From assembly GCA_947476015.1 (NCBI GenBank), contig CANJOS010000006.1:1-44511 (forward strand): a stretch of 44,511 bases of DNA. Reading direction: 5' to 3'. The first letter of the stretch is position 1. The number at the start of each line of letters is the position of its first letter. Source of the DNA: Comamonadaceae bacterium (lineage in GTDB: Bacteria > Pseudomonadota > Gammaproteobacteria > Burkholderiales > Burkholderiaceae_C). A program made the translations under genes and the position numbers. A model generated the notes under the pieces. That model had not been told where the DNA came from. It did no database searches and saw nothing but the letters and a program-made list of their open reading frames with translations. Shown piece by piece: positions 14,965 to 25,993 of the stretch.

Positions 14965-16415
14965 ACATCACGCTGACCCAACTTCAACAATGGCTGCCAA
15001 TGGCTGCATTGGCCAATGCGTCAGCGCTCAGCCCGATCGCTCTGAATCCTAGCATTCAAGCCATTCGCACGGACAGCCGCAGCATTGTGGCGGGTGATTT
15101 GTTTGTCGCCCTCAAAGGTGAAACATGGGATGGCATTGACTTCTTGGCACAAGCCCAAGCACAAGGCGCCGTGGCGGTATTGTTTGAAGCTCAAGATGGC
15201 CACTGCACCGATGTACAAAAGTATTTGGCGGATTTGGTCGTCCCTGCTTTGTGCGTGGCCAACGCCCGAGAAGCCTTGGGTAAGTTGGCGGCCCATTGGC
15301 GCCGGCAGTTTGAACTCTCGCTCATTGGCGTCACCGGCAGCAACGGCAAAACCACGGTGACGCAAATGATTTCTGCGGTACTTCGTGCCGATGCAGCGCA
15401 AGCTTCTTTGTCTACGCAAGGCAATTTGAACAACGACATTGGCGTACCGCTCACTTTGTTCAACCTGCGCGCTTCACATCGCCGCGCCGTTGTGGAATTG
15501 GGGATGAACCACCCTGGTGAAATTGAGGTGCTTGCAAGCTTTGCTCAACCTACCATTGGTTTGGTCAACAACGCGCAGCGCGAGCATCAAGAATTCATGA
15601 CCACGGTAGAAGCAGTGGCGCTTGAAAATGGCGAAGTCATTCGGGCCTTGCCTGCCAATGGCATTGCTGTGTTCCCTGCGCAAGATCACTACACCTCGCT
15701 TTGGAAAGGACTTGCTGGCGCACGTCAATGCATCACCTTTGGATGGCAAGAGGGTGACGTTCAAGCCCACCAAATCACCTGGGCGAAGGGTGCTTGGCGT
15801 TTTCAATTGCTCACCCCGCAAGGTGCCATGTCCTGCCGTTTGAACATTGCGGGCAGGCACAACGTGCTCAATGCGCTGGCCGCAGCGGCTTGCGCATTGG
15901 CGGCAGGTATGAACTTGGCCACCATTGTGCAGGGGCTGGAAAATTTTGAAGCTGTCAAAGGACGTTCTAAATCCTGGCAATGGCAAGTGGAGGGTCATCC
16001 CTTCACTTTGGTTGATGACACCTACAACGCTAATCCAGATTCAGTGCGAGCCGCCATTGACGTTTTGGCTGAATTGCCGGCGCCCCGTTTGATGGTGTTG
16101 GGCGACATGGGTGAAGTGGGTCAACAAGGGCCCGAATTCCACACCGAAGTGGGCGCCTACGCCAAGTCGCAGGGCATTCAATCACTCTTCGCACTGGGTG
16201 TGTTGTCTCAATTCAGCTGTCAAGCATTTGAAGGTGCTCAGCATTTTGAAGAGATGAGTGCGCTACAACACGCTGTGTTGCAGCAGATTGGAAATTTCCA
16301 AAGTGTGGTGGTCAAGGGATCACGCTTTATGAAGATGGAACGTGTGGTTGAAGCTTTGCGTGAAAAAAGTCAAAACGTGCCCGTGACAGAAAGAGAGTCA
16401 GCACATGCTGCTTAA
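14961..16415 (+). CDS. murF: UDP-MurNAc-tripeptide:D-Ala-D-Ala ligase MurF
   Basis: A 484-residue cytosolic ligase that adds the D-Ala-D-Ala made by Ddl to form UDP-MurNAc-pentapeptide. N-terminal uridine-binding domain ([24 protein letters not shown]), ATP loop [36 protein letters not shown] and LGDMGEVG are family motifs. The ORF track starts at 14940, but ATG 14961 gives the family N-terminus [12 protein letters not shown], a 4-bp ATGA overlap with murE and an upstream AGGCGG. It overlaps mraY by 11 bp. Confidence 0.95.
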   Translation: MNITLTQLQQWLPMAALANASALSPIALNPSIQAIRTDSRSIVAGDLFVALKGETWDGIDFLAQAQAQGAVAVLFEAQDGHCTDVQKYLADLVVPALCVANAREALGKLAAHWRRQFELSLIGVTGSNGKTTVTQMISAVLRADAAQASLSTQGNLNNDIGVPLTLFNLRASHRRAVVELGMNHPGEIEVLASFAQPTIGLVNNAQREHQEFMTTVEAVALENGEVIRALPANGIAVFPAQDHYTSLWKGLAGARQCITFGWQEGDVQAHQITWAKGAWRFQLLTPQGAMSCRLNIAGRHNVLNALAAAACALAAGMNLATIVQGLENFEAVKGRSKSWQWQVEGHPFTLVDDTYNANPDSVRAAIDVLAELPAPRLMVLGDMGEVGQQGPEFHTEVGAYAKSQGIQSLFALGVLSQFSCQAFEGAQHFEEMSALQHAVLQQIGNFQSVVVKGSRFMKMERVVEALREKSQNVPVTERESAHAA

Positions 16416-17583
16416 TTTGGCACAGTGGTTGCAAAGCTTGTCGCCAGAATGGGGCTTTTTGCGTGTTTTTCAGTACATCACATTCCGTGCGGTGATGGCC
16501 GCACTGACCTCATTGCTCATTGGCTTGTTGGCAGGCCCGGCCGTGATACGGCATTTGGCTTCCTTGAAAATCGGCCAACCAGTTCGTGGTTATGGCATGG
16601 AAAGCCATCTTGCAAAAAACGGAACCCCCACCATGGGTGGCGTTTTGATTCTGTTGTCGATTGCATTGAGTACGTTGCTGTGGTTTGACCTGTCCAATCG
16701 CTTTGTTTGGATCGTGCTGGTTGTGACTTTGGGTTTTGGTGCCATTGGTTGGGTCGACGACTGGCGCAAAGTGGTCAACAAAGATCCCGAGGGCATGCGG
16801 TCACGCGAAAAATATTTCTGGCAGTCGGTGATTGGTTTGCTGGCCGCTTTCTATTTGGTTTTCAGCATTTCAGAAGATTCGAACTTGCGCGTGTTTGAGT
16901 TATTCATGAAGTGGGTTATCTCAGGCTTTGATGTGAACTTGCCGCCCAAGGCTGGACTCTTGTTGCCATTCTTTAAAGAAGTCAGCTATCCGCTGGGCGT
17001 GTTGGGGTTCATGTTCTTGACCTACTTGGTCATTGTGGGTTCTAGCAACGCGGTGAATTTGACCGATGGGCTTGACGGCTTGGCCATCATGCCCGTGGTG
17101 ATGGTGGGCTCAGCTTTGGGTGTATTTGCCTACGTCACAGGCAGCTCGGTGTATGCCAAATATTTGTTCTTGCCCTACATTCCAGGCGCGGGCGAGTTGC
17201 TCATCTTCTGTGCCGCCATGGCGGGCGCTGGTTTGGCATTTTTATGGTTCAACACCCATCCAGCGCAAGTCTTCATGGGCGATGTTGGGGCTTTGGCTTT
17301 GGGTGCTGCGCTGGGCACCATTGCAGTCATCGTGCGCCAAGAAATTGTGTTGGCCATCATGGGTGGAATTTTTGTGGTGGAAGCTTTGTCCGTCATGGTG
17401 CAAGTGTCTTACTTTAAATACACGAAGAAAAAATATGGTGAAGGGCGTCGTATTTTGAAGATGGCACCTTTGCACCACCACTTCGAGAAGAGTGGTTGGA
17501 AAGAGACGCAAGTGGTGGTTCGTTTTTGGATCATCACCATGTTGCTGTGCTTGGTGGGCTTGTCGACTTTGAAGCTGAGATAA
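16405..17583 (+). CDS. mraY: Phospho-MurNAc-pentapeptide transferase MraY
   Basis: A 392-residue polytopic inner-membrane enzyme (about ten transmembrane helices) that transfers phospho-MurNAc-pentapeptide to undecaprenyl phosphate, making lipid I. Hallmarks: [11 protein letters not shown], the Asp-rich [36 protein letters not shown] and the C-terminal His-rich [16 protein letters not shown]. The start at 16405 overlaps murF by 11 bp; murD follows after 2 bp. Confidence 0.97.
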   Translation: MLLNLAQWLQSLSPEWGFLRVFQYITFRAVMAALTSLLIGLLAGPAVIRHLASLKIGQPVRGYGMESHLAKNGTPTMGGVLILLSIALSTLLWFDLSNRFVWIVLVVTLGFGAIGWVDDWRKVVNKDPEGMRSREKYFWQSVIGLLAAFYLVFSISEDSNLRVFELFMKWVISGFDVNLPPKAGLLLPFFKEVSYPLGVLGFMFLTYLVIVGSSNAVNLTDGLDGLAIMPVVMVGSALGVFAYVTGSSVYAKYLFLPYIPGAGELLIFCAAMAGAGLAFLWFNTHPAQVFMGDVGALALGAALGTIAVIVRQEIVLAIMGGIFVVEALSVMVQVSYFKYTKKKYGEGRRILKMAPLHHHFEKSGWKETQVVVRFWIITMLLCLVGLSTLKLR

Positions 17584-17585
17584 GA

Positions 17586-19100
17586 ATGAACTATCTTCAA
17601 GGGCAACACATTTTGATTTTGGGCTTGGGCAGCTCAGGCTTGGCCATGGCCCGCTGGTGTGCCATGTTGGGTGCAGATGTGATTGTGGCGGACACCCGTG
17701 AAACACCTGCCAATTTAAAAGTACTTCAAGCTGAATGGCCTCAAGTGGTATTTGTTTCGGGTCCTTTTGGCGCACATTTGATTGAGGGTACTGCAGTGCG
17801 CGCTGTTTTTGTCAGCCCAGGTTTGGCGCCCACTGAAACAGCCGCAGTTTTAGACCCTGCAAAATCTCTGGGCTTGTGGGTGGGTGGTGAGCTCACGCTC
17901 TTTGTCCAGGCGCTTGAGAAACTTCAGCAAACCCGAGACTACAAACCGGCTGTGTTGGCCATCACGGGCACCAATGGCAAAACTACCGTGACCTCTTTGA
18001 CGGGTCAATTGGTCGAACGAGCAGGGAAAACGGTGAAAGTCGCTGGCAATATTGGCCCCACTTTGTTGGACACATTGCGTGAGTCGCTCGATGCCGAACT
18101 GCCAGAGGTCTGGGTTTTAGAACTCTCTAGTTTCCAATTGGAAAATGCGGGCCCCTTTGAGCCAACCGCTGCCACGGTGCTGAACATTTCACAAGATCAC
18201 TTGGATTGGCATGGCAGCATGCAAGCCTATGCTGCTGCCAAAGAAAAGATATTTGGTGCCAGCAGTCTGATGCTGTTGAACCGTGAGGACGCACAAGTCA
18301 TGGCCATGTTGCCTGAGCCGGTGCGTGCCAAACTGCAAAAACCTGTTGTAAGAGAGCACATCACTTTGGGTGCCGACATGCCCAACCGCCCTGGCGACTT
18401 TGGTTTGGAAACGGTCAATGGCATGACATGGCTGGTCAGGGCATTGGAGTCGGATGAAACCCGTCGTCTTCGCAAAGGTGAAGTTGAAGAAATCCACATT
18501 CAACGGCTGATGCCTGCTGATGCGCTGCGAATTCGGGGCACACACAACGCGGTGAATGCTTTGGCTGCATTGGCCTTGGCCAGCAGTGCCGGTTGTGGTT
18601 TGGCGTCGATGCTCTTTGGCCTTCGCGAGTACAAGGGTGAGCCTCATCGGCTTGAGCCTGTAGCCATCGTGCACGAGGTTGAATATTTCGATGACAGCAA
18701 GGGTACCAATGTGGGCGCTACCGTGGCCGCTTTAAAAGGGCTTGGGGCAGACCGACGTGTCGTTCTTATTTTGGGCGGTGAAGGCAAGGGGCAAGATTTC
18801 TCAACGCTTGCTGAGCCGGTATCTCGTTTTGCGCGGGCGGTGGTATTGATCGGGCGTGATGCGCCTTTGATTCGCGAGGCGTTGAAACTGTGTGAGGTTC
18901 CCTTGACAGACGCCGCCTCGTTGCCAGATGCGGTATGGACAGCCAAAGAGAGCGCCCAAAGCGGTGATGCCGTTTTGCTCTCGCCAGCATGTGCAAGCTT
19001 TGACATGTTTCAAGACTATGCACATCGCGCGCAGGTTTTTTGTCAGGCAGTTGCGGAGATCGCTGACGCAGCAGGTCAAGTCATGGAGACTTCACTGTGA
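17586..19100 (+). CDS. murD: UDP-MurNAc-L-Ala:D-Glu ligase MurD
   Basis: A 504-residue cytosolic ligase that adds D-glutamate. N-terminal Rossmann-like domain ([18 protein letters not shown]), ATP loop [34 protein letters not shown] and [17 protein letters not shown] are family motifs. The ORF track starts 30 codons upstream inside mraY; ATG 17586 restores the family N-terminus. It is longer than E. coli MurD (438) because of insertions in the central and C-terminal domains, for example around [16 protein letters not shown]. The stop overlaps the GTG of ftsW. Confidence 0.95.
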   Translation: MNYLQGQHILILGLGSSGLAMARWCAMLGADVIVADTRETPANLKVLQAEWPQVVFVSGPFGAHLIEGTAVRAVFVSPGLAPTETAAVLDPAKSLGLWVGGELTLFVQALEKLQQTRDYKPAVLAITGTNGKTTVTSLTGQLVERAGKTVKVAGNIGPTLLDTLRESLDAELPEVWVLELSSFQLENAGPFEPTAATVLNISQDHLDWHGSMQAYAAAKEKIFGASSLMLLNREDAQVMAMLPEPVRAKLQKPVVREHITLGADMPNRPGDFGLETVNGMTWLVRALESDETRRLRKGEVEEIHIQRLMPADALRIRGTHNAVNALAALALASSAGCGLASMLFGLREYKGEPHRLEPVAIVHEVEYFDDSKGTNVGATVAALKGLGADRRVVLILGGEGKGQDFSTLAEPVSRFARAVVLIGRDAPLIREALKLCEVPLTDAASLPDAVWTAKESAQSGDAVLLSPACASFDMFQDYAHRAQVFCQAVAEIADAAGQVMETSL

Positions 19101-20383
19101 TCACCTTATGGACTCGCATCTCAAACTGGGCGTCTGACCTGCTCAGTCGTGCGCAGGGGGGTGGATCAATGCAAGCTGCCTCTGAAATGGGTTTGCCAGT
19201 TAATTTAGGTAGCTACGACTATGCCAAAGGCACCAAGGGGCAGGGCAAGATTCAAAACATCGACCCAACCTTGGTTTGGGTGGTGGTGACCTTGTTGATG
19301 TGGGGAATGATCATGGTGTATTCCGCCAGCATTGCCATGCCAGACAACCCTAAGTTTGCGCGATACGCCCAAACACATTTCTTGTTTCGCCATGTCATTG
19401 CCATCGTGATTGGATTTGGTGTGGCTTTGTTGGCATTCCAAGTGCCCTTGGAAATTTGGGAAAAAAATGCGAGGCCCTTGTTTATCTTTTCCTTGGTGTT
19501 ACTGGCAGCAGTGCTCATTCCCTATGTTGGCAAAGATGTGAATGGCGCGCGCCGTTGGATATCTCTGGGTGTGATGAATTTTCAGCCCTCTGAGTTTGCC
19601 AAACTTGCCGTGATCATTTATGCCTCCGATTACATGGTTCGCAAGATGGAAGTGAAAGAGCGTTTCTTCCGTGCGGTGCTACCTATGGGCGCAGCGGTGG
19701 GCTTAGCAGGTATCTTTTTGTTGGCTGAACCCGATATGGGGGCCTTCTTGGTCATCGCCATCATTGCCATGGGTATTTTATTTTTAGGTGGCGTGAATGC
19801 GCGCATGTTCTTTTTGATCTTGGCCATCTTGGTTTTTGCATTTGCCATGATCATTGCGGCGTCACCTTGGCGGCGTGACCGAATTTTTGCTTACTTGGAC
19901 CCTTGGGATCCCACGCACGCTTTGGGCAAAGGTTATCAGCTGTCTCACTCGCTCATTGCCATTGGTCGAGGGGAAATTTTTGGTGTGGGATTGGGCGGCA
20001 GTGTGGAGAAATTGCATTGGTTGCCTGAAGCACATACCGATTTCTTGTTGGCTGTGATCGGTGAAGAGTTTGGCTTGGTGGGTGTGTTGGCCGTCATTGG
20101 CATGTTCTTGTGGCTCAGTCGCCGAATCATGGTGATTGGTCGCCAAGCCTTGGCATTGGACCGAACCTTTGCCGGCTTGGTGGCGCAAGGTGTTGGAATT
20201 TGGATTGGCTTCCAATCCTTCATCAACATGGGCGTGAACCTCGGTGCATTGCCCACCAAAGGCTTGACTTTGCCACTCATGAGTTATGGCGGCTCGGCCA
20301 TTTTGATGAACATGGTGGCCATTGCCATCGTGCTGCGAATAGATTCTGAAAACAAGCAAATGATGCGGGGAGGCCGCTCATGA
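19097..20383 (+). CDS. ftsW: Septal peptidoglycan polymerase FtsW (SEDS)
   Basis: A 428-residue polytopic membrane glycosyltransferase of the SEDS family that polymerises lipid II at the septum as partner of FtsI. About ten transmembrane helices start near residue 55. SEDS motifs include [72 protein letters not shown] and the C-terminal [14 protein letters not shown]. The start is GTG 19097 (GTGA overlap with murD), with GGAG about 8 nt upstream. The N-terminal cytosolic segment (about 50 residues) is Gly/Ser/Ala-rich. A second SEDS gene, rodA, is at 33921. Confidence 0.95.
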   Translation: MITLWTRISNWASDLLSRAQGGGSMQAASEMGLPVNLGSYDYAKGTKGQGKIQNIDPTLVWVVVTLLMWGMIMVYSASIAMPDNPKFARYAQTHFLFRHVIAIVIGFGVALLAFQVPLEIWEKNARPLFIFSLVLLAAVLIPYVGKDVNGARRWISLGVMNFQPSEFAKLAVIIYASDYMVRKMEVKERFFRAVLPMGAAVGLAGIFLLAEPDMGAFLVIAIIAMGILFLGGVNARMFFLILAILVFAFAMIIAASPWRRDRIFAYLDPWDPTHALGKGYQLSHSLIAIGRGEIFGVGLGGSVEKLHWLPEAHTDFLLAVIGEEFGLVGVLAVIGMFLWLSRRIMVIGRQALALDRTFAGLVAQGVGIWIGFQSFINMGVNLGALPTKGLTLPLMSYGGSAILMNMVAIAIVLRIDSENKQMMRGGRS

Positions 20384-21441
20384 GTCGTTGCGCTTTGATC
20401 ATGGCGGGCGGTACGGGGGGCCACATTTTCCCAGGCCTTGCAGTGGCAGAGTCCTTGCGTGATGCTGGGTGGCGCGTGCACTGGTTGGGTGTTCCTGGCA
20501 ATATGGAAAGCCAGTGGGTACCCCAACGCGGCTTTGCATTTGAGCCTGTTGAGTTTGCTGGCGTGCGTGGCAAGGGTTTGCTCAGCTTCGGCCTGCTCCC
20601 CCTTAAATTACTCAAAGCATTCTGGCAAAGCCTGCAAGTGGTCAGGCGTGTGAAGCCCAATGTGGTGGTGGGGTTGGGGGGCTACATCACCTTTCCAGGC
20701 GGCATGATGTCGGTGCTCATGGGCAAGCCTTTGGTTCTACACGAGCAAAATTCAGTAGCCGGCTTGGCCAACAAAGTCTTGGCAGGAGTGGCCGATCGCA
20801 TTTACAGCGCATTTCCCGATGTCCTTCAAAAAGGCATTTGGGTGGGCAATCCTTTGCGCCAAGAATTCTTGAACAAGCCATCGCCCACCGATCGTTTTGC
20901 AGGTCGAACAGGGCCTCTCAAATTATGGGTTGTGGGTGGAAGCTTGGGAGCCCAAGCACTCAACGACATCGTTCCCAAAGCTTTGGCACTGTTACAAGAA
21001 GACCAGCGACCCGTGGTGGTTCATCAAAGTGGCGCCAAACAAATTGACACATTGCGTGCCAACTACGCTCAGGCAGGCGTGCAAGCTGAGTTAACCCCCT
21101 TCATTGATGACACTGCGCAAGCCTTTGCTGACGCAGACTTGATCATTTGCAGATCGGGTGCCAGCACTGTCACAGAAATTGCTGCCATTGGCGCCGCCGC
21201 AGTTTATGTACCTTTCCCCTTTGCCGTGGACGACCACCAAACCACCAACGCCAATTTTTTAGTGAAGCAAGGTGCCGGCTGGCTGATGCCACAAGCTCAG
21301 TTAACGCCAGAAATTTTGGCTGAACGTTTGGGCAGTATCACCCGCGAAGAATTGTTGACCTGTGCTGAAAAAGCCTGGACTTTGAAAAAGACCCAAGCGA
21401 CCCGCGAAGTGGTGGCTGCATGCGAGGCCTTGGCAGCATGA
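20380..21441 (+). CDS. murG: Lipid II synthase MurG
   Basis: A 353-residue GT-B glycosyltransferase on the inner face of the membrane that adds GlcNAc to lipid I. Family motifs: [19 protein letters not shown] at the N-terminus, [36 protein letters not shown] and [14 protein letters not shown] with [12 protein letters not shown] for UDP-GlcNAc binding. ATGA overlaps with ftsW before it and murC after it. Confidence 0.97.
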   Translation: MSRCALIMAGGTGGHIFPGLAVAESLRDAGWRVHWLGVPGNMESQWVPQRGFAFEPVEFAGVRGKGLLSFGLLPLKLLKAFWQSLQVVRRVKPNVVVGLGGYITFPGGMMSVLMGKPLVLHEQNSVAGLANKVLAGVADRIYSAFPDVLQKGIWVGNPLRQEFLNKPSPTDRFAGRTGPLKLWVVGGSLGAQALNDIVPKALALLQEDQRPVVVHQSGAKQIDTLRANYAQAGVQAELTPFIDDTAQAFADADLIICRSGASTVTEIAAIGAAAVYVPFPFAVDDHQTTNANFLVKQGAGWLMPQAQLTPEILAERLGSITREELLTCAEKAWTLKKTQATREVVAACEALAA

Positions 21442-22847
21442 AACACGCCATCCGTCATATTCACTTCATCGGCGTTGGCGGCGCTGGCATGAGTGGCATT
21501 GCCGAAGTTTTGTTCAATTTGGGTTACATCATTTCAGGCTCTGACTTGTCTGACAGCAGCACCTTGCGCAGGCTGGCAGGGTTGGGGATTCAGACGAATG
21601 TGGGTCACAGTGCCGAAAACGTTCAGGGCGCGGATGCAGTCGTTACTTCCACTGCTGTGAAAGCTGATAACCCTGAGGTGATCGCGGCACGTGCTCGTCA
21701 TATTCCGGTCGTGCCCCGCGCTTTCATGTTGGCTGAATTGATGCGCATGAAGCAAGGTGTGGCCATTGCGGGCACCCATGGCAAAACCACCACCACCAGC
21801 TTGGTGGCCAGTGTCTTGGCTGAAGGCGGACTGGACCCTACTTTTGTGATTGGGGGCCGTTTGAACAGTGCCGGCAGCAACGCCAAATTGGGCACCGGTG
21901 ATTACATTGTGGTGGAGGCCGATGAGTCGGATGCCTCTTTCCTCAACTTGCTTCCTGTCATGGCGGTGGTCACCAACATCGATACCGACCACATGGAAAC
22001 ATATGGCCATGACTTCGCAAAGCTGAAGGCAGCCTTTGTTGAATTTCTGCACCGGATGCCTTTTTATGGCACGGCCATTGTGTGCTCGGATGATGCGGGC
22101 GTCCTAAGCATTTTGGGCGATTTGGCAAGACCGATCACCACCTATGGTTTGAAGGAAGGTGCGCAAATTCGGGCCATCGATGTACATGCTGAGAACGGTC
22201 AAATGCGATTCACCGTGCAGCGTCGAAATGGCGTGACCCTGCCAGACTTGCCGGTGGTGCTGAATTTACCTGGCGAGCACAATGTGTTGAACGCGTTGGC
22301 GGCCATCTCGGTGGCGGTAGAACTGAGTGTTGATGATGCCGCTGTTCAGCGTGCATTGGCGAACTTTAAAGGCGTGGGTAGGCGCTTCCAGCGTTACGGC
22401 GAAGTGAAGCTGTTGAACCAAAAGGGCCACTTCACCTTGATTGATGATTACGGTCACCACCCCGTTGAGATGGCGGCCACATTGGCGGCTGCGCGAGGGG
22501 CTTTCCCGGGTCGACGTTTGGTGCTTTCATTCCAACCCCATCGCTACACTCGGACGCGCGATTGTTTTGAAGATTTTGTCACCGTCATCAGCCAGGGTGC
22601 CGATGCCCTTTTGCTGTCTGAAGTTTATGCGGCGGGTGAAGCACCGATTGTGGCGGCCGACAGTCGATCTTTAGCACGTGCTTTGCGTGTCGTTGGAAAG
22701 ATTGAACCTGTCTTTGTCGATAAAATTGAGGCCATGGCGCAGGCTATTTTTGACAATGCGAAAGACGGCGATGTCGTCATTTGCATGGGTGCTGGCTCGA
22801 TTGGCAGTGTGCCAAGTCAAGTTCAAAAAATGGGAGGTAGCGCATGA
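21438..22847 (+). CDS. murC: UDP-MurNAc:L-Ala ligase MurC
   Basis: A 469-residue cytosolic ligase that adds the first stem-peptide residue. N-terminal [20 protein letters not shown] loop [38 protein letters not shown] and [10 protein letters not shown] are diagnostic and separate it from the Mpl protein also in this window. The ORF track starts at 21420, but ATG 21438 gives the family N-terminus [12 protein letters not shown] and the same 4-bp ATGA overlap used by its neighbours. Confidence 0.96.
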   Translation: MKHAIRHIHFIGVGGAGMSGIAEVLFNLGYIISGSDLSDSSTLRRLAGLGIQTNVGHSAENVQGADAVVTSTAVKADNPEVIAARARHIPVVPRAFMLAELMRMKQGVAIAGTHGKTTTTSLVASVLAEGGLDPTFVIGGRLNSAGSNAKLGTGDYIVVEADESDASFLNLLPVMAVVTNIDTDHMETYGHDFAKLKAAFVEFLHRMPFYGTAIVCSDDAGVLSILGDLARPITTYGLKEGAQIRAIDVHAENGQMRFTVQRRNGVTLPDLPVVLNLPGEHNVLNALAAISVAVELSVDDAAVQRALANFKGVGRRFQRYGEVKLLNQKGHFTLIDDYGHHPVEMAATLAAARGAFPGRRLVLSFQPHRYTRTRDCFEDFVTVISQGADALLLSEVYAAGEAPIVAADSRSLARALRVVGKIEPVFVDKIEAMAQAIFDNAKDGDVVICMGAGSIGSVPSQVQKMGGSA

Positions 22848-23821
22848 CCGGAGCGCCTTTCAATTTTGGCAAAGTCGCAGTGCTCATGGGGGGTCGATCG
22901 GCTGAGCGTGAAGTTTCTTTCATGTCTGGCAAAGGTGTACTGGCTGCGCTCAAATCCAAAGGCATTGATGCCCATGCTTTCGATCCTGCTGAGCGCAACT
23001 TGCTCGACTTGAAAAAAGAGGGTTTCCAGCGCTGCTTTATTGCGTTGCATGGTCGTTTTGGGGAAGATGGCACTGTTCAGGGTGCACTCGAATTGATGGG
23101 CATTCCTTACACGGGTTCGGGTGTCATGGCCTCCAGTATTGCCATTGACAAAACCATGACCAAACGTGTGTGGCTGTCAGAAAACATTCCAACGCCGCGC
23201 TATGTCCTGCTCAAGAAAGACGATCTGAGCGCAGCCGCACAAGCCATTGTGTTGCAAACTTTGGGCTTGCCACTCATCGTCAAGCCAGCACGCGAAGGCT
23301 CCTCGATTGGCGTGTTTAAAGTGACGCAAGTGAGCGAGTTGTTACATGCTTTGAAAGAGGCTGGCCAATGCGATGCCGATATTTTGTGCGAGCAATTCAT
23401 TGCGGGCGATGAAGTGACATGCCCTGTATTGGGTGAAGGTGAAACAGCTGAAGTTCTGCCGATCATTCGCATTGTTGCGCCCGCTGGTAATTACGACTAT
23501 CAAAACAAGTATTTCACCGACGACACCCAATACCTCATCCCTTCGGGTTTGCCAGAGGCAGAAGAAAAATTGATTCAGGCCCATGTCTTGAAGGCCTATC
23601 AAGTGTTGGGTTGCAAAGGTTGGGGCCGTGTAGATGTGATGATTGATGCCCAATCGCGCAAACCCTATTTACTGGAAATTAACACATCACCTGGCATGAC
23701 TGGCCATTCTTTGGTCCCTATGTCGGCCAAAGCGGCTGGCATGAATTACGAAAACCTTTGCCTGCATTTGTTGGCCCATGCCAGTCTAGAGCTTCCTGCA
23801 GAGTACAAGGAGGCTGCATGA
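22844..23821 (+). CDS. ddl: D-alanine--D-alanine ligase Ddl
   Basis: A 325-residue ATP-grasp ligase that makes the D-Ala-D-Ala used by MurF; the target of D-cycloserine. Motifs: [67 protein letters not shown] and [16 protein letters not shown]. The location inside the dcw cluster matches DdlB. ATGA overlaps with murC and ftsQ. Confidence 0.96.
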   Translation: MTGAPFNFGKVAVLMGGRSAEREVSFMSGKGVLAALKSKGIDAHAFDPAERNLLDLKKEGFQRCFIALHGRFGEDGTVQGALELMGIPYTGSGVMASSIAIDKTMTKRVWLSENIPTPRYVLLKKDDLSAAAQAIVLQTLGLPLIVKPAREGSSIGVFKVTQVSELLHALKEAGQCDADILCEQFIAGDEVTCPVLGEGETAEVLPIIRIVAPAGNYDYQNKYFTDDTQYLIPSGLPEAEEKLIQAHVLKAYQVLGCKGWGRVDVMIDAQSRKPYLLEINTSPGMTGHSLVPMSAKAAGMNYENLCLHLLAHASLELPAEYKEAA

Positions 23822-24600
23822 AAAAACCCATCGTGCTGCCTATGGATGTGCGCCTGATGCAATGGACATCGGTGCTGATGTTTGGACTGGCCTTTGTCAT
23901 GTGTGTTGCCAGTGGCATGGGTTGGCTGCTCCGTCATCCTGTTTTTTCCATTCAAGGTATCACTGTGCGCGGCGATGTGACTCACAGCAATGTCGTGACG
24001 CTGCGTGCCAATGTGGTTCCTCAGTTGAGTGGTAATTTCTTTACCCTGAACTTGTTTCAGGCGCGCCAAGCCTTTGAGCAAATACCTTGGATTCGAACAG
24101 CCCTGGTCCGGCGCGAGTTTCCCAATCGGCTCGCCGTCACCTTGGAAGAGTTTCAACCCGTGGCTCAGTGGGGCGTAGAAGGCGATGGCAAATTTCTCAG
24201 CGCAGAAGGCGCTGTGTTTGAAGTGAATGCAGACGATGTGGACATCGACACACTGCCCACGCTGAAAGGCCCTGAGTCTCAGGCTAAGCTGGTTTTGGAA
24301 ATGTACAAACACATTAAGCCGATGTTCGCCAAGATGGACATGAACATTGAGAAGCTAGAACTGAGTCAACGCGGCAGTTGGTCGGCGCAATTAGAAACAG
24401 GTGCCATCGTGGAGTTGGGCCATGGCTCACTCCCAGAAATGGGTGAAAGGCTCCAGTTGTTTTTCAAAACTTTGACACAAGTGGCATCACGCTATGGACG
24501 CACGGCAGCATCCCTGTTGTCAGCTGATTTGAGATATGAAAGCGGCTATGCCTTGCGCTTAAGAGGGGTGAGTACTTTAGAGAGTTTGAAAAAACCTTGA
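23818..24600 (+). CDS. ftsQ: Cell division protein FtsQ
   Basis: A 260-residue bitopic divisome protein that recruits FtsL/FtsB. Short cytosolic N-terminus, transmembrane helix about residues 18-38 ([19 protein letters not shown]), then a periplasmic POTRA domain ([21 protein letters not shown]) and the FtsQ beta domain ([27 protein letters not shown]). The start is ATG 23818, not 23758 as in the ORF track: AAGGAG stands 5 nt upstream and the codon overlaps the ddl stop (ATGA). Confidence 0.95.
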   Translation: MKKPIVLPMDVRLMQWTSVLMFGLAFVMCVASGMGWLLRHPVFSIQGITVRGDVTHSNVVTLRANVVPQLSGNFFTLNLFQARQAFEQIPWIRTALVRREFPNRLAVTLEEFQPVAQWGVEGDGKFLSAEGAVFEVNADDVDIDTLPTLKGPESQAKLVLEMYKHIKPMFAKMDMNIEKLELSQRGSWSAQLETGAIVELGHGSLPEMGERLQLFFKTLTQVASRYGRTAASLLSADLRYESGYALRLRGVSTLESLKKP

Positions 24601-24638
24601 ACAGACGATTGAAGATTTAGAAAAGAACGGTTGAATAT

Positions 24639-25868
24639 ATGGCTAAAGAATACAAAGATTTGGTATTTGGACTTGACATTGGAACTTCCAAGGTCATGGT
24701 GATGGTGGCCGAAGTCATGCCGGGTGGCGAACTGAAGTTGGCAGGCATGGGTGTGGCCCCAGGTAATGGCTTGAAACGAGGTGTGGTTGTGAACATAGAA
24801 GCCACCGTTCAAAGCATCCAGCAGGCTTTGAAAGAGGCGGAGTTGATGGCGGATTGCAAAATCACGCGCGTGAACACTGGCATCACGGGCAGTCATATTC
24901 GCGGGCTGAATTCAAGCGGCATGGTGGCGGTCAAAGACAAAGAAGTGACCCCAGCCGATGTGGCACGTGTTGTAGAAACCGCCAGAGCCATCAATATTTC
25001 TTCTGATCAACGCTTGTTGTTGGTGGTGCCACAAGAGTTCATGATTGACGGACAAGACGTGAAAGAACCCATTGGCATGAGCGGCATGCGTTTAGAAGCC
25101 AAGGTGCACATTGTCACTGGCTCGCAAAGTGCGGCCGAGAACATCATCAAATGTGTGCGTCGATGCGGCTTGGAAGTTGACCAGCTCTTGCTCAACCCCT
25201 TGTCGTCCAGCTTGGCGGTGTTGACGGAAGATGAGCGTGAGTTGGGCGTGGCCTGCGTTGACATTGGCGCGGGCACGACCGATGTGGTTATTTTTACCAA
25301 TGGTGCCATTCGTCACACAGCATCTATTCCCATTGCAGGTGATTTAATCACCAGCGACATTGCCATGGCCTTGCGCACGCCCACCAAAGACGCCGAAGAC
25401 ATTAAGGTCGAAAGCGGATGTGCCAAGCAATTGCTGGCCGATCCTGAAGCACAAGTTGAAGTCCCAGGACTGGGCGACCGCTCCCCTCGTTTGTTATCGA
25501 AGCAAGCGTTGGCGGGTGTCATTGAGCCACGTGTGGAAGAAATTTTCTCACTGGTTCAACAGGTTATTCGTGAGTCAGGCTATGAAGAAGTCTTGTCCTC
25601 AGGCATTGTGCTCACAGGTGGCAGTGCGGTCATGCCTGGCATGGTCGAGCTGGGCGAGGATATTTTCCTCAAGCCTGTTCGCCGAGGCGTTCCCATTTAC
25701 AGCGGAGCCTTGTCCGACATGGTCATTCGCCCCCAAGTGGCCACCGTGATGGGCTTGATGGAAGAAGCCCGTTTGGCCCGTTTAAGAGGTTTCAAAGTTT
25801 CCCAGAAGAAGGGCTCCATGAACAACGCTTTCACTCGCGTGAAAGATTTCATTGTGGGGAATTTCTGA
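24639..25868 (+). CDS. ftsA: Actin-like divisome protein FtsA
   Basis: A 409-residue actin-fold ATPase that anchors FtsZ to the membrane and links it to the septal synthases. Actin motifs: FGLDIGTSKVMVMV (phosphate 1), CVDIGAGTTDVVIF (phosphate 2) and GIVLTGGSAVMPGM (adenosine). The FtsA-specific 1C domain follows residue 84, and the C-terminal amphipathic membrane-targeting helix is in AFTRVKDFIVGNF. It begins 38 bp after ftsQ; ftsZ follows 125 bp later. Confidence 0.96.
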   Translation: MAKEYKDLVFGLDIGTSKVMVMVAEVMPGGELKLAGMGVAPGNGLKRGVVVNIEATVQSIQQALKEAELMADCKITRVNTGITGSHIRGLNSSGMVAVKDKEVTPADVARVVETARAINISSDQRLLLVVPQEFMIDGQDVKEPIGMSGMRLEAKVHIVTGSQSAAENIIKCVRRCGLEVDQLLLNPLSSSLAVLTEDERELGVACVDIGAGTTDVVIFTNGAIRHTASIPIAGDLITSDIAMALRTPTKDAEDIKVESGCAKQLLADPEAQVEVPGLGDRSPRLLSKQALAGVIEPRVEEIFSLVQQVIRESGYEEVLSSGIVLTGGSAVMPGMVELGEDIFLKPVRRGVPIYSGALSDMVIRPQVATVMGLMEEARLARLRGFKVSQKKGSMNNAFTRVKDFIVGNF

Positions 25869-25993
25869 TGGACTGGCGAAAACCTTACTTGGCAAGGGGG
25901 AGTCCTCATCAGCGATGTTGAATTCCTCTGAACAAAAAAACAAATTTTTCAAAATCAATATTTAGGCAACTGCAACAGTTTTAGGAGAGCACC
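25869..25993 (+). promoter_or_regulatory. ftsA-ftsZ intergenic region with inverted repeat and SD
   Basis: This 125-bp gap is the longest inside the dcw cluster. It is AT-rich (AACAAAAAAACAAATTTTTC), which suggests a local ftsZ promoter, although no hexamer pair is convincing (TTGAAT with CAAATT at 17 nt is the best). AACTG-CAA-CAGTT (25968-25980) is a perfect 5-bp inverted repeat directly before the Shine-Dalgarno AGGAGA. It could be an operator or an mRNA hairpin next to the ribosome site. Confidence 0.35.
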
